Below are positions 6,919-14,034 of a stretch of DNA of 53,504 nt, piece after piece. Both the position numbers and the translations under genes were made by a program. The notes under the pieces were generated by a model. It was not told where the DNA came from. It saw nothing but the letters and a program-made list of their open reading frames with translations, and did not search any database. Position 1 is the stretch's first letter. Every line of letters starts with the position of its first letter. This DNA comes from Bacillus sanguinis (GTDB lineage Bacteria > Bacillota > Bacilli > Bacillales > Bacillaceae_G), in NCBI RefSeq assembly GCF_018332475.1, contig NZ_BOQB01000025.1, forward strand, positions 1-53,504. The letters are read 5' to 3'.

Positions 6919-8511
6919 ATGAAGCTTATAAAAGTAGCAACGATAGGTATGATTGCGGTAGGATTTCTTTCTATTTCTTCAAGTTCTTTAGCTGAAGTGG
7001 AAAATGTAACGAAGAATGAAGTGCAAGCAGCTCCAAGTAGTTTCCCTGATGTTCCGGATTGGGTAAAGCCATCAGTAGATTATCTTATAAATAAAAATGT
7101 ATTATCAGGTATGCCTGATGGCACGTTTTCACCAAATTTAGAGATAGATAGAGGCTCAGCCGCCAAAATGATGGCGAAAATATTGAATCTTCCTGTCGAT
7201 CAATCGGCAACGCCGTCTTTTGATGACTCAAAAAGAAATTGGGCAGCTCCGTATATTGCGACTATAGAAAAAGCGGGTGTTATTAAAGGAGATGGTAACG
7301 GGAAATTCAATCCTAATGGAAAGCTAACAAGAGGCGCAATGGCTTCTATGTTAGTAAATGCATACAAATTGCAAGAGAAAGTGACAGGGAATCCTCCAAC
7401 AGTATTTAACGATTTAAAATGGCACTGGGGCGAGAAATATGTAAACATCTTGGTTGAATTAGGTATTTCAAATGGATACGGTAATGATAGTTGGAAGCCT
7501 GATCAAACAATTACTCGTGCAGAATCGGTAAATTTAATTGCTCGAACAGATATGTCAAAAGATAAAGAGCTAAAACGTAAACAAATTCAAATGTCTAAGC
7601 CATTCTTTGTTTATCAGAGTGCCTCATTATCTTCAGGAATCGCTTTTGAATGTACACCACAAACTGTAACGGTGTATGAAGAAAGAGGAGATGGCTGGGT
7701 TAAAATTCATACATCTCAAGGGTTCAAATGGGTCTTATTAAACGAGAAAAGAATTCATATTAATAGAGACTTTTTTACATATGATTATCCAGCAGACTCA
7801 GCGAATGTACTGTTAAAATATACAGCGCAAACGGTGACAGTAGTTGAAGAAAGAGGTACGTGGTTGCGTATAAGAACTGGTGCTGGTCTACAATGGATGA
7901 ATACGAATGAATCTAGAACAGTTATTGATAATTTAAAAACAATCCAAAATAATCAACAAGTTATTTTAGTTACCACAAAAGGTTATCATACGAATCAAGC
8001 TCAAATTCGTACATTTGAAAATTCAAATGGGAAATGGAGAGAGCAAAAGAATATAAATGGATATATTGGGAAAAAAGGTTTTGCAGTTGAGATGAGTGAA
8101 AGTGGTATGAGTTCACCAAGAGGAAAATACACAATTGGTTCAGCTTTCGGTAGACAAGGAAATCCTGGTACGAAACTACCCTTTATTAATTTAACACCAA
8201 ATCATGTCTGGGTAGATGATTCTAAATCTCCATACTATAATACGCTGCAAGAAAAGCCAGTAAGAGGTAGATGGAAATCAGCTGAAAATATGTATATCCC
8301 AGCATATGATTATGGATTCGTCATTAATTATAATACGGAATCACGTACACCATACAAAGGAAGCGCAATTTTCTTCCATGTCTCTACTTCATGGACAGAA
8401 GGGTGTACAGGTGTAGATAAACAAAATGTTATTGATATTTTACGATGGATTGATCCAGGGAAAAATCCTGTTATTATTCAAACACCTGAAAATGAACTGA
8501 TGAACTATTAA
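6919..8511 (+). CDS. S-layer-anchored L,D-transpeptidase-like protein
   Basis: I chose ATG 6919 because a signal peptide (MKLIKVATIGMIAVGFLSIS..) follows; the reading frame is open further upstream but without one. The 530-residue protein has three SLH domains (about 42-90, 102-155 and 165-212), which bind pyruvylated secondary wall polymer, then two SH3-like repeats (about 225-335), then a YkuD-type domain ending in 'FFHVSTSWTEGCTGVD'. That His...S/T-x-GC pattern supplies the catalytic Cys and His of L,D-transpeptidases. It probably acts on peptidoglycan at the cell surface. The SLH part closely resembles that of BslK at 40059. Confidence 0.82.
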   Translation: MKLIKVATIGMIAVGFLSISSSSLAEVENVTKNEVQAAPSSFPDVPDWVKPSVDYLINKNVLSGMPDGTFSPNLEIDRGSAAKMMAKILNLPVDQSATPSFDDSKRNWAAPYIATIEKAGVIKGDGNGKFNPNGKLTRGAMASMLVNAYKLQEKVTGNPPTVFNDLKWHWGEKYVNILVELGISNGYGNDSWKPDQTITRAESVNLIARTDMSKDKELKRKQIQMSKPFFVYQSASLSSGIAFECTPQTVTVYEERGDGWVKIHTSQGFKWVLLNEKRIHINRDFFTYDYPADSANVLLKYTAQTVTVVEERGTWLRIRTGAGLQWMNTNESRTVIDNLKTIQNNQQVILVTTKGYHTNQAQIRTFENSNGKWREQKNINGYIGKKGFAVEMSESGMSSPRGKYTIGSAFGRQGNPGTKLPFINLTPNHVWVDDSKSPYYNTLQEKPVRGRWKSAENMYIPAYDYGFVINYNTESRTPYKGSAIFFHVSTSWTEGCTGVDKQNVIDILRWIDPGKNPVIIQTPENELMNY

Positions 8512-8529
8512 TTTGATAATCTTAAAAAA

Positions 8530-8562
8530 CTTTAAGTCTACTTTCATTAGTAGGCTTTTTTT
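8530..8562 (+). terminator. Terminator of the SLH-transpeptidase gene
   Basis: AAGTCTACT pairs with AGTAGGCTT (one G-U pair) around a short loop, followed by seven T. Confidence 0.8.
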
Positions 8563-9050
8563 GTTAAGTATGAAATTCTTGTTTTGTTGGTATGATCTCA
8601 TGCCCATAGAGCTAACTAAATGGACTGCCCCTAAAATAATAAAAATGAGTTTTATTAATAGAAGAGATATAAAATTTACGTTTTTGGAGACAACTAATTA
8701 TTAATTTGATGATTCAGCTGATTTCTTTTATGTAGTTATTAAAAAATATTATAGTTTCTAAGGAGTGAACAGAGGTTTTGAATTGATTTAAAGTTGACGG
8801 AACAAAATAAAACGAATTGAGCAAAAAAACTTGCAAAACTAAAGGAGGAGTTGTATATTAATTGACGTATCAAATATTGATATATCAATTAATATTTTAA
8901 TAAGTAAGAAGGGGGAATTTTTGAAAACTTGTTATTTAGAAGATGTCGGAATTTTATATAGGCTACAAGGTTAAAGTGAAGGTAAAGGGAATATATGTAA
9001 AACCTTTTTAAGCTAGGATACATGTTGCAAGAGGGTAAAAAAAACAGACA
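8563..9050. other. Geneless decayed stretch with an operator-like inverted repeat
   Basis: No credible gene is visible. Around 8804-8850 one frame interrupted by a stop reads '...NELSKKTCKTKGG', reminiscent of the helix-turn-helix of a MarR-type regulator, but it cannot be followed further. A long inverted repeat (8858-8892) follows. The stretch leads into the nitroreductase remnant, so the whole segment may be a degenerate regulator-nitroreductase unit (inference). Confidence 0.4.
8858..8892. repeat. 16-bp inverted repeat, possible operator
   Basis: TTAATTGACGTATCAA (8858-8873) and TTGATATATCAATTAA (8877-8892) are inverted copies with two mismatches and a 3-bp centre. There is no T tract, so an operator is more likely than a terminator. 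It sits upstream of the nitroreductase remnant and the DUF1304 gene. Confidence 0.55.
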
Positions 9051-9257
9051 AGTAAAAGCATGGCATGCACATTGCAGTTGATGACAGCACGTGCACATGG
9101 ATATGATATAAATCCAGTAGGGGCTATAGAAGAAAGTATAACTGTAATCTTTGGATTGGAAAAAGAGTACTATGTACAAGTTATGTTTCTATTTGTCAGT
9201 AAAGCAGCAGACAAAGGATATGTTTCATACCGTCTCCTTGTTGATAGAATTGCATAA
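9051..9257 (+). pseudogene. C-terminal remnant of a nitroreductase
   Basis: The open frame reads 'SMACTLQLMTARAHGYDINPVGAIEES..FGLEKEYYVQVMFLFVSKAADKGYVSYRLLVD', the typical end of NAD(P)H-dependent FMN nitroreductases (LM-TA-A-GYD-NP-GG ... FGL-E-Y-PV-L--GKA--EGYPSYRLP). Complete proteins are ~200 residues; about 65 remain here. The N-terminal FMN-binding half has no recognisable counterpart upstream. The remnant immediately precedes the DUF1304 gene, which suggests a former operon. Confidence 0.75.
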
Positions 9258-9306
9258 TGGAAAGAAGTATAAAATTGATATTAGGGAGTAGAGGGGGCAG
9301 AATAGT

Positions 9307-9678
9307 GTGGAAATAATCGCAGCTATTTTAGTCGGGATCGTAGCATTAGAACATTTATTTATCATGATCCTCGAAATGTTTTTTATTAATTCAAAAGTGG
9401 CAAAACGTGCTTTTCAATTACCGGAGCATTTAGAAGGAGATCGAAACGTAGCCATTATGTTTGCAAACCAAGGTTTATATAATGGATTTTTAGCCGTTGG
9501 TCTCATTTGGGGACTTATACTTGGTCTCAATTCAATTGGTTATATGGTTCAATTATTTTTTGTAATATGTGTGGTAGTAGCAGCTCTTTTCGGCGGTTTC
9601 ACATCTAATAAATCAATTATTGTGAAACAAGGACTTCCAGCTATATTAGCGTTGATTTCCCTTTTAATTGTGATATAG
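9307..9678 (+). CDS. DUF1304 family membrane protein
   Basis: The 123-residue protein starts at GTG, with a purine-rich 'agagggggc' upstream. Four membrane segments are visible, with the conserved 'ALEHLFIMILEMFF' helix and 'NQGLYNGFLAVGL' motif typical of DUF1304, a family of small integral membrane proteins of unknown function. Genes of this family are often next to MarR regulators and oxidoreductases; here a nitroreductase remnant lies 50 bp upstream. Confidence 0.8.
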   Translation: MEIIAAILVGIVALEHLFIMILEMFFINSKVAKRAFQLPEHLEGDRNVAIMFANQGLYNGFLAVGLIWGLILGLNSIGYMVQLFFVICVVVAALFGGFTSNKSIIVKQGLPAILALISLLIVI

Positions 9679-9712
9679 AACCAAAGTGTTTGAATAAAAG
9701 AACTCATTTTTG

Positions 9713-9764
9713 AAAAATACGCTATTCTTTCTGTAGGCTCATAGGAAAGAATAGCGTATTTTTT
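9713..9764 (+). terminator. Strong terminator after the DUF1304 gene
   Basis: An almost 20-bp perfect stem (ATACGCTATTCTTTC / GAAAGAATAGCGTAT with flanking A and T runs) encloses a 13-nt loop. It would work on both strands. Confidence 0.92.
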
Positions 9765-10344
9765 CCTTTTAAGGGAGGTGATCCTATCCCTTTCAACTTA
9801 AGAAGTTTATAACATCCGAAAATAATAACTTTGTACATTTTCACTTAGAAATGTAAATTTTCTCTTTTTTTTTGCAGGATTGTTATGAAAATGCTTATTA
9901 CATTAAGGATTAGAATTTTTTGTTTTCTGAAAATATAGATAGGGGAAAATAATGTAAAAAAAACTATTGTATATTGAAAACTCTTATGTTACATTTGTGT
10001 TACAGGAAAGTTACAAACGGTAACTTATGTTACGGTTTGTTTTCTTTTGTTTTTCGGTATGTTACGAATTGTGGTTCGTATCCAATCAACCGAGAACATG
10101 TAAAGCGAAAGAAATAGCAACCTAAAAATAGTTTTTCTATGTGTATAAGAGTGTGTGTAGTAAAGAGCCTGGTGAGAGCTTTACGCACATTATTAAAATT
10201 CCTTTCTGTCTTAAAAGAAGAAAACCAACTACCAACTATTTAGGAGTTTTAAGTAATGATAGTAAATGAAATGTACTTCCTTTCCCACACACAGTACATC
10301 TTTACTTTCAGTCTAATTACTACACAGACTTTTATACATATGCT
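9765..10344. other. Long geneless region with regulatory-type sequence
   Basis: No convincing gene lies in these 580 bp. It holds GGGAGGTGATCC (about 9774-9785), an 11-nt match to the 16S anti-Shine-Dalgarno with no downstream frame; an array of GTTAC boxes (9987-10065); and a hairpin GTAAAG / CTTTAC near 10159-10186. A 37-codon frame starts at 10256 after 'taggag' but runs into bcr1 and is not convincing. It resembles a promoter and long leader whose gene has been lost or now lies beyond the bcr1 copy. Confidence 0.6.
9987..10033 (+). promoter_or_regulatory. WalR-box-like direct repeat array
   Basis: TGTTAC-N5-TGTTAC (9987-9992, 9998-10003) fits the published WalR (YycF) consensus TGTWAH-N5-TGTWAH exactly. 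A third AGTTAC follows at 10009-10014 with the same 11-bp spacing. An inverted GTAAC (10020-10024) and TGTTAC (10028-10033) complete the array. In Bacillus, WalR controls cell-wall hydrolase genes. Binding is inferred from sequence only. Confidence 0.6.
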
Positions 10345-10502
10345 GTTACCCCGCATTAACGGGCAGTAAGACCCCCACCTCAAAATTCAGCGAAAGCAAA
10401 GAAGTTAGGTGGGAATCAACTGCCCGTAAAGGCCCGATTGGTGAAGGCTAATAATCATTGGGGGAGGAACAAAACGCCCCACTGATTAAAGTTTCACTTT
10501 AT
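10345..10502 (+). repeat. bcr1 repeat element, copy 2
   Basis: It begins CCCGCATTAACGGGCAGTAA and ends GTTTCACTTTAT, in the same orientation as the copy at 5273. The right flank is TTTAT but the left flank is GTTAC, so one target duplication has drifted. It ends 30 bp before the lipoprotein gene at 10532 and may therefore form part of that gene's leader. Confidence 0.88.
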
Positions 10503-10531
10503 CGTTTTAGAGATATATAGGAGGAGAAAAA

Positions 10532-11521
10532 ATGAAAAAGTTATTAATGGTAATTGGACTTACGTTTTTAATGTTAGCTGGATGTAGTAATGGGAATTTT
10601 GACAAAGCAATGGATGAAGGAAAGACCGCGTTAACGAATAAAGAATATAAAAATGCTTTATCATCATTTGAAAAAGCGCTAGATGAGAAGAAAGACGATT
10701 CAGATGCAAAGATGCTTGTAGAACAGACGAAAGCAATGATTGAAGCAGTGAAGTTAAAAGAAGAAACAAAGGTAGAAGAATCAATCAAGTCATTTGAAAA
10801 AGTAGAGAACATGAAGAATGGAAATGCTACGCTTGTAAAACAAGCAAAGGAAGAACGAACAGCATTACTAGCCATCTTAGAGCAAAAAAAGAAGTATAGC
10901 GAGCAACTGACGAAAAGTGAAGAGTTAATAAGTAAGAAAAATTATGCAGAAGCGAAAGAGATATTAAATAAGCTAGTTGCTGAAACAAAAGATAACAAAA
11001 ATCTTGAAGAATATAATAAAAAAGCGGTAGGATTAGTTACTAAAATGAATGAAGAAGAAAAAACTGCAAAGAGTGAAGCAGCGAAACCACAAAAAACAAA
11101 TGTAGTAACGAATCAAAAGGTAGCAACAGAGAATAATAAAAAAGTAGAAGCAGATAAAACTCAAAAAGTAGCGACAGAAAATAATAAAAAAGTAGAAGCA
11201 GATAAAACTCAAAACGTAACGACAGAAAATAATAAAAAAGTAGAAGCAGATAAGACTCAAAACGTAACGACAGAAAATAATAAAAAGGTAGAAACAGGAA
11301 AGACTCAAGATGCATTTACTTTTGAGAAAGCGAAAGAATATATCAAAAATGAATATAAAGAAGACTATGATTACACGCTAGAGAATACGCAAGTAGAGAA
11401 TGGAAAAAAATATTATCAAATTAGAGTGCGTACGACATATAAAATAGAAGGCGCAGCTGGAGCAGGATTTACTGGCGTATTCAAAGTATTCGAAGATGGT
11501 ACAATTGTTGAATTGCACTAA
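10532..11521 (+). CDS. Lipoprotein with TPR-like helices and a 16-residue tandem repeat region
   Basis: The 329-residue precursor has a signal peptide with lipobox LAGC. Residues ~25-165 are helical and TPR-like (paired KAMDEGKTALTNKEYKNALSSFEKAL and KSEELISKKNYAEAKEILNKL). Residues ~195-260 contain four copies of a 16-residue unit, TENNKKVEADKTQxVx. A small C-terminal domain (~265-329) carries 'YYQIRVRTTYKIEGAAGAGFTGVFKV'. It should be tethered to the outer membrane face, the repeats acting as a spacer through the wall. AGGAGGAG precedes the ATG. Function unknown; a WalR-like array and bcr1 lie upstream. Confidence 0.78.
   Translation: MKKLLMVIGLTFLMLAGCSNGNFDKAMDEGKTALTNKEYKNALSSFEKALDEKKDDSDAKMLVEQTKAMIEAVKLKEETKVEESIKSFEKVENMKNGNATLVKQAKEERTALLAILEQKKKYSEQLTKSEELISKKNYAEAKEILNKLVAETKDNKNLEEYNKKAVGLVTKMNEEEKTAKSEAAKPQKTNVVTNQKVATENNKKVEADKTQKVATENNKKVEADKTQNVTTENNKKVEADKTQNVTTENNKKVETGKTQDAFTFEKAKEYIKNEYKEDYDYTLENTQVENGKKYYQIRVRTTYKIEGAAGAGFTGVFKVFEDGTIVELH
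11120..11311 (+). repeat. Four 48-bp in-frame tandem repeats
   Basis: Units start at 11120, 11168, 11216 and 11264. The first three are nearly identical and the fourth has diverged (ETGKTQDAF at its end). Copy number can change by slippage without breaking the frame, so the linker length probably varies between strains. Confidence 0.9.
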
Positions 11522-11569
11522 GTTGTTGAAAAAAACATGATACAAAACAGTAACAAAATAGAGATAATA

Positions 11570-11608
11570 AAAAGGTATCCTTTAAGTAGTACGAGGATAC
11601 CTTTTTAC
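11570..11608. terminator. Bidirectional terminator between convergent genes
   Basis: AAAAGGTATCC (11570-11580) pairs perfectly with GGATACCTTTT (11595-11605), with A and T runs on both sides. It serves the lipoprotein gene and the pentapeptide-repeat gene. Confidence 0.88.
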
Positions 11609-11629
11609 ATTTTCAATCGTTCTTTTTAA

Positions 11630-12265
11630 CTAATCTTTAATGATCAATCCCAATAAAGATGCAAACTGAATAGCTTGATATGGTGATACTTTACATCCCC
11701 TTAAATCGTTCACTGAAACGGTAAGTGTATCAAAAGTAGAGGAACTAATATCTATTCCTTTCAGTGATGTTTGATCAAAATTTGCTTCGTCAAGGCTGCA
11801 TGAATCAAATTCAACCTTCTTTAGCTTACAGTCAAAAAAGTCTGCATTATTTAATGAAGTTTCATTAAATATAATCTTTTCTAGCTTAGAATTTCCAAAT
11901 GAGGCTAAATTCAAAATTGAATTTTCAAATTCAACATTCCCTAAACTAGATTCTGTAAAATTAACTCCAATTAATTTACTGTTTTTAAATTCGACTCTGT
12001 GAACAGAAGAATTGCTTAAATTAACATTTGATAAATCACAGTTCTCAAAACAAACATCTGTAATATCGATATTGCTAAAGTCTGTATTCGTGAACTTACA
12101 ATTCTTTATCACCGCACTATATAAACGTACTCTATCTACAGATTCATTTTCAAAAGTAGAATCGATAATTTCACACATTTCTAATGTTGGATCTTCTTCA
12201 TAAAAAATATCGTGAAAATTCTTTAAAGATAACTCTGGCGAAATTTTTGGTCTATCAATTTTCAT
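11630..12265 (-). CDS. Pentapeptide-repeat protein
   Basis: I chose the ATG at 12265 because AGAAGGA lies directly before it; a frame-extending ATG at 12283 lacks a site. The ~211 residues consist mostly of consecutive A(D/N)LxF-type pentapeptides (for example NVDLSNVNLSNSSV, KLIGVNFTESSLGNVEFENS), which fold as a right-handed quadrilateral beta helix. Some family members protect DNA gyrase (Qnr, MfpA), others have no known role. It lies downstream of a MerR-type promoter (12493-12523) that reads toward it, through a CAT remnant. Its link to that regulator is a possibility, not shown. Confidence 0.8.
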   Translation of the reverse strand: MKIDRPKISPELSLKNFHDIFYEEDPTLEMCEIIDSTFENESVDRVRLYSAVIKNCKFTNTDFSNIDITDVCFENCDLSNVNLSNSSVHRVEFKNSKLIGVNFTESSLGNVEFENSILNLASFGNSKLEKIIFNETSLNNADFFDCKLKKVEFDSCSLDEANFDQTSLKGIDISSSTFDTLTVSVNDLRGCKVSPYQAIQFASLLGLIIKD

Positions 12266-12383
12266 ATTATATCCTTCTTTCATTGAATTAGTTAGCAGAA
12301 AAAATGGTATGTCCTATAGAAAGAGCTTTGTAGAAATTCCTTCTCTTTTTATACTACGCTTTTACTGACTTTAGTAATAAAAG

Positions 12384-12463
12384 TTAACTGTTCATTTCAC
12401 GTTGCAGTATTTCAAAAAACAACGATACGTGATAGCCATCTACTGTTGCATGACCTATTTTTT
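12384..12463 (-). pseudogene. C-terminal remnant of a chloramphenicol acetyltransferase-like gene
   Basis: The minus strand reads 'IGHATVDGYHVSLFFEILQREMNS' and then a stop (TAA at 12384-12386). This matches the catalytic motif HHAxxDGYHxxxFxxELQ of type A chloramphenicol acetyltransferases, with the catalytic-pair second His retained and the first replaced by Gly. A stop codon lies just upstream in frame, and the other ~190 residues are missing. It sits between the MerR-type promoter and the pentapeptide gene. Confidence 0.65.
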
Positions 12464-12492
12464 ATTATCATTCTATTAACTTTAACGATAAA

Positions 12493-12523
12493 ATAATAAT
12501 GTCTCCCTTAAGAGGAGAGTCAA
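12493..12523 (-). promoter_or_regulatory. MerR-type promoter with 19-bp spacer and embedded palindrome
   Basis: On the minus strand TTGACT (12518-12523) and TATTAT (12493-12498) are 19 bp apart, the over-long spacing characteristic of MerR-activated promoters. The palindrome TCTCCCTTAAGAGGAGA (12502-12518, one mismatched pair) fills the spacer. The MerR-family gene begins 20 bp away on the other strand, so divergent regulator and target is the classical arrangement. Transcription would run through the CAT remnant into the pentapeptide gene. Confidence 0.75.
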
Positions 12524-12543
12524 GAATAAGGGGGCAAAATAAA

Positions 12544-13347
12544 TTGGAAAATTTATTTTCTATTGGTGAAGTTGCTAATATGAAAGGCATTACAATAAAG
12601 GCTTTAAGATATTATCATCAAACAGGCATTCTTATCCCAGTATACATTGATACAAAAACGGGTTATAGATACTATTCGGTAGATCAATTTGTTTATATTG
12701 ATATAATTAAAGTTTGTAGAGCTTTAGGAACGAGTACGAAAGAACTGCAAAAGATTTTTACGGAAAAGAATATGGATGAATTATTAAAATTTTTTGCATT
12801 AAAAAGAGAAGAAACTAAGCAAAAGATAAAAGAGATGCAAGCAGTCATTCATACGATTGATAAACTAGATAATAGTGTACAAGTCGCTAAAAAGGTACTA
12901 GTACATAATCAAATAACAATACAGTATTTTGAGCAACGTTATATCGTCACTGCTCCATGTAAAGAAGTGGGTAATTTTAAAGAATTTCTTTATTATTCAG
13001 ATGTAGATAAAATGATTCAGGAGAGAAATTTAGAAACGACGATGGAGATTGGTATAGCATATACCATTCATTCAAAATACAGATTTGAACCGAAGTATGC
13101 TTTTTCTGTGTTATGTAAATATGATTACACAGAGAAAGAGCAAAATATAGATATATTACCAGAAGGTAATTATTTGACACTGGCCTATAAAAAGAATAAT
13201 AAAGAAGAAAGTATGGAGAAATTAAAAGATTATATAGAGAAAAATAATGTAACAATCAAAAATTGCATTGAAGTGGAATTATTAGATGAGTTTTTTAGTA
13301 CGGATTCTTACAGTTGCCAAATGCAATTGTTTATAGAAAATGAGTGA
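12544..13347 (+). CDS. MerR family transcriptional activator with GyrI-like effector domain
   Basis: I chose TTG 12544 with AAGGGGG (12528-12534) as ribosome site, because the MerR domain starts immediately after (LFSIGEVANMKGITIKALRYYHQTGIL). The ATG at 12499 would place extra residues over the operator. Residues ~1-75 are the winged helix, ~80-115 the dimerisation coiled coil, and ~120-267 a GyrI/BmrR-type ligand-binding domain. It resembles BmrR-like multidrug sensors that twist a 19-bp-spaced promoter; such a promoter lies directly upstream on the opposite strand. The ligand is unknown. Confidence 0.82.
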   Translation: MENLFSIGEVANMKGITIKALRYYHQTGILIPVYIDTKTGYRYYSVDQFVYIDIIKVCRALGTSTKELQKIFTEKNMDELLKFFALKREETKQKIKEMQAVIHTIDKLDNSVQVAKKVLVHNQITIQYFEQRYIVTAPCKEVGNFKEFLYYSDVDKMIQERNLETTMEIGIAYTIHSKYRFEPKYAFSVLCKYDYTEKEQNIDILPEGNYLTLAYKKNNKEESMEKLKDYIEKNNVTIKNCIEVELLDEFFSTDSYSCQMQLFIENE

Positions 13348-13421
13348 AAACGCACTTTAGAGCATACTCAGAAATAATATAAACTAGAAGATGAGGCTGG
13401 ATGATGTAAGTACAATTGTTG

Positions 13422-13457
13422 AAAAGGTATCCTCAAAGTATGTGAGGGTGCTTTTTT
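13422..13457 (+). terminator. Terminator after the MerR gene
   Basis: An imperfect stem between AAAAGGTATCCTCA and TGAGGGTGCTTTTTT, with an 'aagtatg' loop and a T run. A second hairpin (GCATCTAG / CTAGATGC, 13472-13494) follows and has its T run on the minus strand. Confidence 0.6.
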
Positions 13458-13471
13458 AGCATAAAAAAAGG

Positions 13472-13494
13472 CATCTAGCAAAAGTACTAGATGC
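13472..13494 (-). terminator. Minus-strand terminator without an upstream gene
   Basis: GCATCTAG and CTAGATGC flank an 8-nt loop. Read on the minus strand it ends in seven T. No minus-strand gene lies between it and 14035, so it is either an orphan or belongs to an unseen small RNA. Confidence 0.5.
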
Positions 13495-13539
13495 AAATAA
13501 AAACACAAGGGAAGACAAAATTCTTCCCGTTTCCCGTAT

Positions 13540-13585
13540 GTAATTATATCAAAAATTATATAAAAAACTAGCTTTATTTTTTATA
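13540..13585 (+). repeat. Intergenic repeat shared with 6702-6745
   Basis: It contains 'aattatatcaa', 'tataaaaaactagct' and 'tatttttt' in the same order and spacing (2-nt difference) as the copy before the SLH-transpeptidase gene. Nothing coding is seen in 13495-13662. Confidence 0.55.
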
Positions 13586-13662
13586 TAGTAGATGTGTAAA
13601 GCTATGAAATGATAAGATTATACTGTTTTCATAGTGTTTTATTGAAAAAAGGAGCTGCGTAT

Positions 13663-13959
13663 ATGATTAATTTTAAACCAGAAAATTTGAACCAACTATT
13701 AAAAATAATGTTAATTAGTGCGAATAAGTCTTATGATGCGATTAAAGATTATGAATGTACGGGTGAAGCAGTAGTGTTTCGTGTAGACTTCGAATATATT
13801 GACGTTTCTTTAATGATTGTAGATATGTTAGGAAGATCAGCTTCTAAATTTAACATTTTGCCATTTGCCCGTCCGAATACGAATGAGATAGATTACATTC
13901 AGTTTCAAGTGTATTCGATTAATGAAGGGAATTTTAAAGAAGTAATGGACACGATGTAA
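13663..13959 (+). CDS. Hypothetical 98-residue protein
   Basis: ATG 13663 is preceded by AAAAAAGGAG; the longer frame from 13609 has no ribosome site. The protein (MINFKPENLNQLLKIM...) is soluble with no signal peptide. It alternates helices with a hydrophobic strand region 'AVVFRVDFEYIDVSLMIVDML'. I do not recognise it. It lies 75 bp before ydbS copy 2 and shares an upstream intergenic repeat with the SLH-transpeptidase gene. Confidence 0.65.
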   Translation: MINFKPENLNQLLKIMLISANKSYDAIKDYECTGEAVVFRVDFEYIDVSLMIVDMLGRSASKFNILPFARPNTNEIDYIQFQVYSINEGNFKEVMDTM

Positions 13960-14034
13960 AAAAACTATAATTTTACAAAAATGTATATACCAACTAATAT
14001 ATAAGTAATAAATTCATATAATTGGAGTGATGAA

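Noticed and set aside
8513-8704. A 63-codon open frame directly after the SLH-transpeptidase gene
   Set aside because: It begins at the stop of the previous gene, contains the terminator hairpin, has no ribosome site and gives a composition unlike a protein.
9895-9912. A TATGAAAATGCTTATT sequence resembling a PlcR box
   Set aside because: It fails the consensus TATGNANNNNTNCATA at several fixed positions.
10256-10369. A 37-codon open frame behind 'taggag'
   Set aside because: It ends inside bcr1, has no recognisable features, and the element's insertion would have changed its end.
11033-11315. Overlapping minus-strand frames of 91 codons through the lipoprotein repeat
   Set aside because: They are shadows of the 48-bp repeats, rich in F, Y and L, without start signals.
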